Position numbers and translations under genes: made by a program. The notes below the pieces were generated by a model. It ran no database searches, was not told the DNA's origin, and was given only the letters and a program-made list of their open reading frames with translations. DNA of 29,172 bases from an uncultured Porphyromonas sp. (GTDB lineage: Bacteria > Bacteroidota > Bacteroidia > Bacteroidales > Porphyromonadaceae). The stretch's first letter is position 1. Every line of letters starts with the position of its first letter. The stretch is taken from positions 1 to 29,172 of the forward strand of contig CALTVJ010000014.1 of assembly GCA_943912835.1 (NCBI GenBank), given 5' to 3'. Shown here in pieces: positions 23,251 to 29,172 of this stretch.

Positions 23251-23349
23251 GAGACCGCAGGGAGGGGGCAAAGCCCTTTTTGTCTGGGCAAAGCCCCAAG
23301 TGGCTGTGCGCCTCGCACCGAAGCGAGTGCCGTATTATGCAATAGTCTC
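23251..23349 (+). repeat. Short copy R3 (99 bp) of the GAGAC/GTCTC repeat, abutting the rplS promoter
   Basis: Begins GAGACCGCAGGGAGGGGGC and ends GCAATAGTCTC. It contains three small hairpins (GGGC-AAA-GCCC twice, and CTCGC-ACCGAA-GCGAG). Flanks TTTAT and TAATT are not duplicated. The -7 box of rplS begins 11 bp after its right end. Confidence 0.75.
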
Positions 23350-23359
23350 TAATTTTTAG

Positions 23360-23367
23360 TATCTTTG
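23360..23367 (+). promoter_or_regulatory. -7 promoter box of rplS
   Basis: TATCTTTG, a perfect TAnnTTTG match, 93 bp before the rplS ATG. The upstream half of the promoter lies inside repeat R3. Confidence 0.65.
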
Positions 23368-23460
23368 CCCTCGCTTGGCACAATCTCTGTCAGGACGTCG
23401 TGTGTTGCCTGTTATATTGTGTTTAGTGAATACTAATCAAATTAAGCAAAAGTAAAGTAA

Positions 23461-23814
23461 ATGGACTTTATTAAAATCGTCAACGAAGCCTTTTCGACAG
23501 GCAAGAGTCATCCAGCTTTTCGCAGTGGTGATACGGTAACTATCGACTACCGCATCAGCGAAGGTGGTAAAGAGCGTATCCAACGTTATCGTGGTGTGGT
23601 TATCCGCATCAACGGTCATGGTGAGAAGAAGCACTTCACAGTACGCAAAATCTCTGAGGGTGTAGGTGTAGAGCGTATCTTCGCGCTTGAAAGCCCATTC
23701 ATTGAGAACATCACAGTAGAGAAATATGGTAAGGTGCGTCGTGCTAAGCTATACTATCTACGTGGCTTGACTGGTAAGAAAGCACGCATCAAAGAGCGTC
23801 GTGTTGCTCGCTAA
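23461..23814 (+). CDS. rplS: 50S ribosomal protein L19
   Basis: Large-subunit protein at the interface with the 30S subunit, 117 residues, the normal length. Family features are clear: HPAFRSGDTVTIDYRISEG near the N-terminus, RIQRYRGVVIRINGHG, FTVRKISEGVGVERIFALES, the PFIENITVEKYGKVRRAKLY block, and the end YYLRGLTGKKARIKERR. It is transcribed alone here, without the rpsP/rimM/trmD genes often seen with it in other phyla. It has its own -7 box and a strong terminator. The 5' leader is about 85 nt, long enough for autogenous control, though no motif was identified. Confidence 0.98.
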   Translation: MDFIKIVNEAFSTGKSHPAFRSGDTVTIDYRISEGGKERIQRYRGVVIRINGHGEKKHFTVRKISEGVGVERIFALESPFIENITVEKYGKVRRAKLYYLRGLTGKKARIKERRVAR

Positions 23815-23845
23815 ACAGGCATCACGCGCATAACAAAGCGTAAGG

Positions 23846-23879
23846 GGGCTATCGCAACGATTGGGCGATAGCCCTTTTT
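23846..23879 (+). terminator. rplS terminator
   Basis: Perfect 10-bp arms GGGCTATCGC (23846-23855) and GCGATAGCCC (23865-23874) followed by TTTTTG, 31 bp after the rplS stop. Confidence 0.9.
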
Positions 23880-23955
23880 GTGTGCTGTGACCTAAGAGCA
23901 CAAGGCAACAACCACACTTGTATGTTCGTTCGTAACACAACTACTCAAAACATCG

Positions 23956-23963
23956 TACCTTTG
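23956..23963 (+). promoter_or_regulatory. -7 promoter box for the DUF3822 gene
   Basis: TACCTTTG, a perfect TAnnTTTG match, only 7 bp before the ATG at 23971. Transcription would start at or within a few bases of the start codon, suggesting a leaderless or near-leaderless mRNA. Confidence 0.6.
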
Positions 23964-23970
23964 TCTTACT

Positions 23971-24684
23971 ATGATTACAGCCTTGCAAGCCGAAGCTCTC
24001 AAACTGCAACTGACACTTAGACCTGAAGCACTTCACTTCGAGATAAGCAACAATAAGGGTCAGAGCATTGATCAAGGAGCTTATATCTATAATCTTCAGC
24101 TGAGCGTTTTGGAGCGTACCAGCGAAATACTCTACAACAATCCCGAGCTCTCCTTACCTTATGGCTCGGTGGAGATATTATTTTGCCCTGAGTATATTAG
24201 TATAGCCCCAAAAGAGCTTTTTGATGACAGAGATTTGTGGCTCTCCTCAATGCTTGGTAGCAAAAAAGCAGAGATAGCCACAGAAGCTTATCCTATAGAG
24301 TCAAGTCATCAAATACTGTGTATGGGGATTGATCGTGAACTGAGAGCTTTCCTAGCTAGACAGTATCTTACGCCAAGATATTTGCCGATTTATCATCAGG
24401 CTTTTGACCAAATGCAGCGAGAGGCGAAACAGAGAGATTTCTCTGTCGTATGGGTCTCTTTGTTGGCTTCGGGATTGACCATTTTGGTTTGGCAAAACAA
24501 CCTACTGCGCTTTGCTAACCACTATGCTTACGTTAGCCCTCTAGAGGTGGAGAGCAAAGAGGCAGAAGTGATGTATTACGTTAGTCTAGTCATAGAAACC
24601 TTAAATCTGTCGCCTGCCGAGTTTAACCTTATTGTACAAGCTTACGAAGAGAGCGAAGAAGATTTAGCCAAGCGCTTTACCTGA
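23971..24684 (+). CDS. DUF3822 family protein
   Basis: A 237-residue cytoplasmic protein found across Bacteroidota with no known function. The N-terminal half has LRPEALHFEISNNKGQSI and repeated beta-strand/short-helix units. The C-terminal half contains VVWVSLLASGLTILVWQNNL followed by the MYYVSLVIETLNLSPAEFNL segment, where family members usually read FYY...L..L......L.G. The repeated beta/alpha layout recalls an actin-like ATPase fold, but nucleotide-binding motifs are not evident. The start codon lies right after the -7 box. yaaA follows 49 bp downstream without a promoter, so the two may form an operon. Confidence 0.65.
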   Translation: MITALQAEALKLQLTLRPEALHFEISNNKGQSIDQGAYIYNLQLSVLERTSEILYNNPELSLPYGSVEILFCPEYISIAPKELFDDRDLWLSSMLGSKKAEIATEAYPIESSHQILCMGIDRELRAFLARQYLTPRYLPIYHQAFDQMQREAKQRDFSVVWVSLLASGLTILVWQNNLLRFANHYAYVSPLEVESKEAEVMYYVSLVIETLNLSPAEFNLIVQAYEESEEDLAKRFT

Positions 24685-24733
24685 TTAAAAATAGAAACCA
24701 ATAGTGATCCTCATATAAACCCCATAGCCTATT

Positions 24734-25492
24734 ATGATTTGCCTCATATCGCCTGCGAAGACTTTCGCAAAGAAAGTACTGCGCCCCACGGAGCTCGAGC
24801 CACGCTTTAAGACTGAGAGTCTTGAAATTGCCGAGCTAGCCTTGTGCCTCGATGAGAGCGCCTTATCTCAGCAACTCAAGATTAACCCCAAGATGGCGAG
24901 CGATGCTCGTCGTGATTGGCTCCAATTCGCTAGCGAAGAGAGCCCCACAGGTGCCGCTGTGCTGATGTATAGTGGTATGGTGTACAAAAAGCTTGATGCG
25001 AAAAGTTTTGATGAGGAGGATTGGCGTTTTGCCGAGGATTGTCTGCGTATGTGTTCGTTTACCTATGGTTTGCTAACGCCTCAGACGGCTATTCGCCCCT
25101 ATCGTATGGAGGGGACGTTGAAGCTTGATGATGGCGTGAGCGTTTTTGACTATTGGAAGGATAAGCTGACGCCTATGCTACTTGACGAAGCTAAGGCGCG
25201 AGGTGGTACGCTCATTAACCTAGCGAGCGACGAGATGCAAAGGCTCTTTCACTGGTCGGAGGTGAAGTCGGCACTGCGCATCATCAACATGATATTCATG
25301 CTACGCAAGGCTGATGGTTCGCTCAAAACGATTGTGGTCTACTGCAAAATGGCTCGTGGTGCGATGATGCACGAGATTATCAAACGCCAGATACAAGATC
25401 CTGAAGAGCTCAAAAGCCTTACCCCCGAAGGCTTCGTCTATGCTCCCGAATACAGCACCGACAGCGATTGGTACTACCTCCTGGATATGTAA
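24734..25492 (+). CDS. yaaA: Peroxide stress protein YaaA (DUF328)
   Basis: Cytoplasmic protein of 252 residues that in E. coli limits free intracellular iron and DNA damage during hydrogen peroxide stress. Family signatures in order: ISPAKTF at the N-terminus, MYSGMVYKKLDAKSF, TYGLLTPQTAIRPYRMEGTL, INLASDEMQRLF, and the Lys-rich KMARGAMMHEII. Length is normal. It lies 49 bp behind the DUF3822 gene and is probably transcribed with it. A member of the repeat family (R5) begins directly after the stop codon. Confidence 0.95.
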   Translation: MICLISPAKTFAKKVLRPTELEPRFKTESLEIAELALCLDESALSQQLKINPKMASDARRDWLQFASEESPTGAAVLMYSGMVYKKLDAKSFDEEDWRFAEDCLRMCSFTYGLLTPQTAIRPYRMEGTLKLDDGVSVFDYWKDKLTPMLLDEAKARGGTLINLASDEMQRLFHWSEVKSALRIINMIFMLRKADGSLKTIVVYCKMARGAMMHEIIKRQIQDPEELKSLTPEGFVYAPEYSTDSDWYYLLDM

Positions 25493-25494
25493 TA

Positions 25495-25524
25495 GTCTCA
25501 TTTTGCAACCCGTCGGGCGGTCTC
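25495..25524 (-). repeat. Minimal copy R5 of the GAGAC/GTCTC repeat, after yaaA
   Basis: On minus it reads GAGACCGCCCGACGGGTT then GCAAAATGAGAC. It shares the left-end module with R2 and R4. It starts 2 bp after the yaaA stop. Flanks TAATA and AATAA are not an exact duplication. Confidence 0.65.
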
Positions 25525-25545
25525 AATAAGCGAGAGAAAAGCAAG

Positions 25546-25588
25546 CCCCCTCCGTAATACGATGAGCAGTATTGCGAAGGGGGTTTTT
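25546..25588. terminator. Bidirectional terminator between yaaA and sdaA
   Basis: CCCCCT-CCG-TAATAC pairs with GTATT-GCG-AAGGGGG (25546-25583) followed on plus by TTTTTG. It lies between convergent genes; on minus it begins 23 bp after the sdaA stop. Confidence 0.8.
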
Positions 25589-25610
25589 GTTACTCCGTGT
25601 AAAGGAACTT

Positions 25611-26834
25611 CTAAAAATAGGTGGCTTTGTCGGCATCGTATTCTGTGGCTAAGCCTCCCATAGACGTCTCTCGATACAGACTTGGCAGGTCTTTGCCCGT
25701 CTTGCGCATCACCTCCACAACCTGGTCGAAACTCACACGATGCAGTCCGTCGCTGAATGTCCCGTAAGTATTCGCATCTAATGCTCTTGCCGCAGCAAAA
25801 GCATTACGTTCGATACAAGGGATTTGGACTAAGCCACAGACAGGGTCGCAAGTAAGACCCAAATGATGCTCCAAGCCCATCTCAGCCGAATACTCAATCT
25901 GCATATTAGAGCCTCCGAAAAGCTGACAAGCTGCCGCCGCCCCCATAGCACAAGCTACACCGACTTCGCCTTGGCAACCCACCTCGGCACCCGAAATAGA
26001 CGCATTCGTACGGACGACATTACCAAAGAGCCCTGCCGTAGCTAAGGCACGCAGTATTCTGGTCGTGGGGAAGTCGCGACTCGTATGCAGATGATAGAGC
26101 ACGGCTGGAATGATGCCACAGCTACCGCAAGTTGGTGCAGTGACGACACGTCCGCCGCCTGCATTGTGTTCGCTGACTGCCAGAGCATAGGCATAGACCA
26201 GCCCTCGGCTCTTAATGCTTGCCGAGCCGTAGCCATTGGCTTTGACGAGATAGGTTGCCGCCTTGCGTCTTAACCCTAAGCCACCTGGTAGGACACCCTC
26301 AGCCTCTAAGCCCTCCTTAATAGCTGCCTGCATCACGTCCCAAACCTCAGCAAGGAAGTCCCAAATATCCTTACCTTCATAACGCTCGACATATTCCCAA
26401 AAAGTCAAACCACTCGAAGCCAAGACACGCATAATATCCCGTATCTTGCTCTGCGGATAGACCTCAGCAATGTGTTGCTCGTTGAAGTCTTCGTTAGCAA
26501 GCGTACCGCCACCGATGCTGTAAACCACAAAAGTATCAAGCAAAACACCTTCACGGCTAAACCCCTCAAACTTCATACCATTGGGGTGGAAAGGGAGCTC
26601 TATCTCGGGTTGCCAAATGATTTCGGTCTCGCCGACGGGTTCCAAGATGCGCAAGATGCCCACGTCCGTCATGTGTCCTTTGCCTGTGGCAGCCAGACTG
26701 CCGTAGAGGGTGACACGGAAGCGACACGCCTCTGGGCAACGTGCTAAAAACATCTCCGAAGCGCGTACGGGACCCATCGTATGGCTACTGCTGGGGCCGT
26801 AACCTATTCTAAATATCTGTTTGATTGATTCCAT
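25611..26834 (-). CDS. sdaA: L-serine ammonia-lyase, iron-sulfur dependent
   Basis: Converts L-serine to pyruvate and ammonia using a [4Fe-4S] cluster. It is a single 407-residue chain joining the beta domain (about 1-135; GYGPSSSHTMGPVRASEMFL) and the alpha domain (about 165-400). Conserved alpha-domain features are VTAPTCGSCGIIPAVL (Cys236, Cys239), GAEVGCQGEVG (Cys287) and CDPVCGLVQIPC (Cys329, Cys333, Cys340); Cys287, Cys329 and Cys340 correspond to the expected cluster ligands. It fits an amino-acid-fermenting organism. It lies 74 bp behind the CNNM/CBS gene with no terminator or clear promoter, so co-transcription is possible. Confidence 0.95.
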   Translation of the reverse strand: MESIKQIFRIGYGPSSSHTMGPVRASEMFLARCPEACRFRVTLYGSLAATGKGHMTDVGILRILEPVGETEIIWQPEIELPFHPNGMKFEGFSREGVLLDTFVVYSIGGGTLANEDFNEQHIAEVYPQSKIRDIMRVLASSGLTFWEYVERYEGKDIWDFLAEVWDVMQAAIKEGLEAEGVLPGGLGLRRKAATYLVKANGYGSASIKSRGLVYAYALAVSEHNAGGGRVVTAPTCGSCGIIPAVLYHLHTSRDFPTTRILRALATAGLFGNVVRTNASISGAEVGCQGEVGVACAMGAAAACQLFGGSNMQIEYSAEMGLEHHLGLTCDPVCGLVQIPCIERNAFAAARALDANTYGTFSDGLHRVSFDQVVEVMRKTGKDLPSLYRETSMGGLATEYDADKATYF

Positions 26835-26908
26835 TATGACTATAAGCCCTTATCATGCTATGTTTTTGTATTTGGGGAAGCTGATGCGCATACAGTTAGC
26901 CACGAAGC

Positions 26909-28138
26909 CTATTGGCGTGTAAGCCTAACCAGTACGATGCGTGTAGAGGTTGAGCGAAGTATCTCAAAACGGAAGTTGTCGATGTCAATAAATTCGCCTA
27001 CCGAAGGGATACTCTGATGATGATGCAGGATATAGCCTGCGATAGTCTGGAAGTCTTCTTCCTCAGGGAGGTCAAGCCCAAACTGCTCGTTGATATCGTC
27101 AATCTCCATACGTCCGCTGAAAATATAGGTGTCGTCATCGACCTGACGAGCCACACGCTTGCGGGTATCGTGTTCGTCCTCGATGTCGCCGAAGATTTCC
27201 TCAATCACGTCCTCCAGAGTAACCATGCCGGAGGTACCACCGAGCTCGTCTATGACGATGGCGATGCTCTTTTTCTTCTGCATCAGTAGGGTCATCAGCT
27301 TGCTGGCAAACATACTCTCTGGCACGAAGACGGCAGGCACGATGCGACTACGCCAATCGGCTTCGTTAAACATCTCGCTCGAGTGAATGTAGCCGATGGC
27401 CTCGTCGATGTTCTCACGATAGACAACGAGCTTACCGAAGCCACTTTTGATGAATTTCTCTTCCAACTCTGCTTTGTCGTCTTGTATGTCTACGGCAACG
27501 ATTTCGTTGCGTGGCGTCATACAGTCACGCACTTGTAGGGTGGGGAAGCTGATGGCGTTTTGTATGAATTTGACTTCGGTTTCACCCGATTCGTTTTGGT
27601 TGTGCTCCAGATAATGCTCCAAATCAACGGTCGAGAAGGTTTTGGCAATAGACCTTTGTCCTTTTCGCCCAAAAATCCATAGAATCGTTGAGGTAATCAA
27701 ACTAATCACCCAAGTGAAAGGGTAGAGTAGGATATAAACCAAGACGAGGGGTACGGCGAGGATTTGCATCATCAGATTGGGGTTGATGCGAAACATCACC
27801 TTCGGGATAAACTCCCCTGCAAAGAGGATGAGTATCGTGGCAATCAAAGACTGGATACTGAGCACCAGCATATCGTTGTCTGTCCACTGATAGATGATGG
27901 GCTCAATGAGCTCCGCCATGAAGATACCATAGAGCACGAGAGCAACGTTGTTGCCGAGGAGCATCGTCGTGATGAAGCGGTCGGGGGAGTTGTATAGGAA
28001 GCTGAGGATACGTCCGATGAGTCCGCCTTTGTTTCGGTCGAGTTCCAGACGCAGTCGGTCGGCAGAGACGTAGGCAATCTCGCTCCCCGAGAAGAATGCC
28101 GAGACAATCAGCGATATGAGGATGTATAGATATAGCAT
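26909..28138 (-). CDS. CNNM / CBS-pair / CorC-HlyC domain membrane protein
   Basis: A 409-residue inner-membrane protein of the so-called hemolysin family, related to magnesium/cobalt efflux proteins of the CNNM/CorC group. The CNNM (DUF21) membrane domain covers about 1-175 with FFSGSEIAYVSADRLRLE in the first segment and about four membrane helices. The CBS pair covers about 195-320 (VRDCMTPRNEIVAVDIQDDK, then IAIVIDELGGTSGMVTLEDV). The CorC-associated domain covers about 330-405 (FQTIAGYILHHHQSIPSVGE). It starts 6 bp after the lptC stop, a gene order common in Bacteroidota. Its exact substrate is not known. Confidence 0.92.
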   Translation of the reverse strand: MLYLYILISLIVSAFFSGSEIAYVSADRLRLELDRNKGGLIGRILSFLYNSPDRFITTMLLGNNVALVLYGIFMAELIEPIIYQWTDNDMLVLSIQSLIATILILFAGEFIPKVMFRINPNLMMQILAVPLVLVYILLYPFTWVISLITSTILWIFGRKGQRSIAKTFSTVDLEHYLEHNQNESGETEVKFIQNAISFPTLQVRDCMTPRNEIVAVDIQDDKAELEEKFIKSGFGKLVVYRENIDEAIGYIHSSEMFNEADWRSRIVPAVFVPESMFASKLMTLLMQKKKSIAIVIDELGGTSGMVTLEDVIEEIFGDIEDEHDTRKRVARQVDDDTYIFSGRMEIDDINEQFGLDLPEEEDFQTIAGYILHHHQSIPSVGEFIDIDNFRFEILRSTSTRIVLVRLTRQ

Positions 28139-28144
28139 ACGTCT

Positions 28145-28756
28145 TTACTGGATAGAGTCTTGTGATGTTTTGGCTGTGCCGAGGCTGTCCTCTTGGACGA
28201 GGAATTTACCACGACTGCTGTAAATGGTGTATTGGCTGAGGTCGTCTTTGGCCTCAAAGCGGTCGCCATGTAGCTCTTTGCCCTCGGTGTAGAAATAGGT
28301 TGTATCGTTGCTATATAGCTTGTGTTCTTGACGTAGCCAATGTAGACGCTGTGTATAGAGCTTCTCTCCTTTGAGGCCTTGAATGCGCACATTACCCATC
28401 AAAACCCATTCCTCACGAGGCACGTAGAAGACGGCAGAGTCTGCTGCGACAAGTCGATTGCCAGGCTTCAGGCTATCGACACTCCACATACGCAGACTAT
28501 CGGGGAATACCCACTCCTTTCGGTCGGGACGGTCATAAACAATCCAAACGGGGCTGAGAAGGCGGTATTTGGTTTGTCCCGAGTCACTGATAAGCATATC
28601 GACATCACGGGTGAGCATCATGTATGCCGAGTCGATATTTAGCCCGAGGGCTTGACGCTCGACTTTGCCTTGTGAGCAAGACGAGGAGAAAAGACAAACC
28701 CAAAAGAGGGTAAGGAATAACTGTATTTTGTAAGGAGCTGGACTTGTGTCGCTCAT
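28145..28756 (-). CDS. lptC: LPS export periplasmic lipoprotein LptC
   Basis: Component of the Lpt bridge that moves lipopolysaccharide from the inner to the outer membrane. The ATG at 28756 is preferred over the TTG at 28780, because that TTG lies inside the -7 box. The protein has 203 residues with a hydrophobic signal and a possible lipobox FSSSC (Cys27). The LptC beta-jellyroll pattern is visible in DSGQTKYRLLSPVWIVYDRP, KEWVFPDSLRM, ADSAVFYVPREEWVLMGNVR and GEKLYTQRLHWLRQEHKLYS. It heads a likely operon lptC - CNNM/CBS - sdaA. Confidence 0.88.
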   Translation of the reverse strand: MSDTSPAPYKIQLFLTLFWVCLFSSSCSQGKVERQALGLNIDSAYMMLTRDVDMLISDSGQTKYRLLSPVWIVYDRPDRKEWVFPDSLRMWSVDSLKPGNRLVAADSAVFYVPREEWVLMGNVRIQGLKGEKLYTQRLHWLRQEHKLYSNDTTYFYTEGKELHGDRFEAKDDLSQYTIYSSRGKFLVQEDSLGTAKTSQDSIQ

Positions 28757-28777
28757 GAGTTGTGCATTAGTTTTACA

Positions 28778-28785
28778 CAAAGTTA
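28778..28785 (-). promoter_or_regulatory. -7 promoter box of lptC
   Basis: Minus strand TAACTTTG, a perfect TAnnTTTG match, 21 bp upstream of the ATG at 28756. It decides that start. Confidence 0.65.
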
Positions 28786-28870
28786 AAGAATAATCTTTTA
28801 GCTTGCTTCGACAGTGGGGGTAGCTCTTCTGTTGGCTCGCTCTTTTACGGCGTGGCTCTTCTCATTATTC

Positions 28871-29117
28871 GAGACCGCCCGACGGGTTACAAAATGACAA
28901 GTTTAGCTTGTCATTTTGAGAGATTTTGCAGAATGCGGTAATCGCAAGGATAGCGTAAGCCGAGCGCAGAGCCGAGTTTACTCGGGCTATGCCGAGGCGA
29001 GCTATCGTGCCTTAGAAGGCACCCAGACTGAGGGCGCAGGGAGGGGTCAAAGACCCTTTTGTCTGGGCAATGCCCCAAGTGGCTGTGCGCCTCGCACCGA
29101 AGCGAGTACCGTGTCTC
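28871..29117 (+). mobile_element. MITE-like repeat R4 (247 bp), the longest copy, with 5-bp flanking direct repeats
   Basis: Runs from GAGACCGCCCGACGGGTTAC to ACCGTGTCTC and is flanked by TATTC on both sides (28866-28870 and 29118-29122). It is packed with hairpins: an 11-bp AAAATGACAAG/CTTGTCATTTT stem (28891-28917), a GATAGC...GCTATC stem with inner CCGAGT/ACTCGG, GTGCCTT/AAGGCAC, GGGTC-AAA-GACCC and CTCGC/GCGAG. It shares modules with R2 and R3. It has no coding capacity resembling a transposase. Confidence 0.7.
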
Positions 29118-29172
29118 TATTCATGGCTTGTTTCGTCTAAGACATAGCTATAAATAGGGTAGTGGTCGCTAC

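Noticed and set aside
28916..29140. 74-residue plus-strand frame at the right end
   Set aside because: It lies almost wholly inside repeat R4 and its residues simply translate the hairpin modules; no start signal or family resemblance.

Overview
The window comes from a Bacteroidota chromosome and most resembles Porphyromonas or a close relative. The signs are a short 287-residue primary sigma factor, a SusC/SusD locus with many lipoproteins, DUF4302 and DUF3822 proteins, a class-I-type Hcp, and promoters with the Bacteroides -7 box TAnnTTTG instead of a TATAAT-type box. No rRNA, tRNA, CRISPR array, complete insertion sequence or phage gene was seen. Species is inference.

Layout, left to right. 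(1) 88-3129 (+): a TlpA-like thioredoxin lipoprotein and a DoxX-like membrane protein as an operon with its own terminator, then a BACON-metzincin metalloprotease lipoprotein. (2) 3236-4099 (-): rpoD. (3) 4329-12769 (-): a tight five-gene operon of SusC-type TonB-dependent transporter, SusD lipoprotein, zinc metallohydrolase lipoprotein, DUF4302 lipoprotein and BACON lipoprotein, probably an outer-membrane uptake and processing machine for an unknown substrate. (4) 13005-14261 (+): a Cys-rich C_GCAxxG_C_C protein and a Cof-type HAD phosphatase. (5) 14319-14747: no gene, but a cluster of DnaA-box sequences beside a 90% A+T stretch, enclosed by terminators; this is a candidate replication origin. 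(6) 14808-16864: an outer-membrane beta-barrel protein, a lipoprotein, and a DUF4160/DUF2442-HTH pair that looks like a toxin-antitoxin module. (7) 17023-19644 (+): a large secreted S9 serine peptidase. (8) 19750-21405 (-): hcp, with a perfect 16-bp palindrome at about -41 of its promoter. (9) 21627-22555 (+): a rhomboid protease and a 57-residue membrane protein. (10) 22556-23460: repeat-rich intergenic DNA, then rplS (L19). (11) 23971-25492 (+): a DUF3822 protein and yaaA. (12) 25611-28756 (-): lptC, a CNNM/CBS protein and sdaA.

The least expected content is a family of short, hairpin-rich repeats at 21508, 22820, 23251, 25495 and 28871. The full forms run from GAGAC to GTCTC. Two copies are flanked by 5-bp direct repeats, and one stem shows a compensatory base-pair change between copies. 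This looks like a non-autonomous, MITE-like element, and one copy abuts the rplS promoter.
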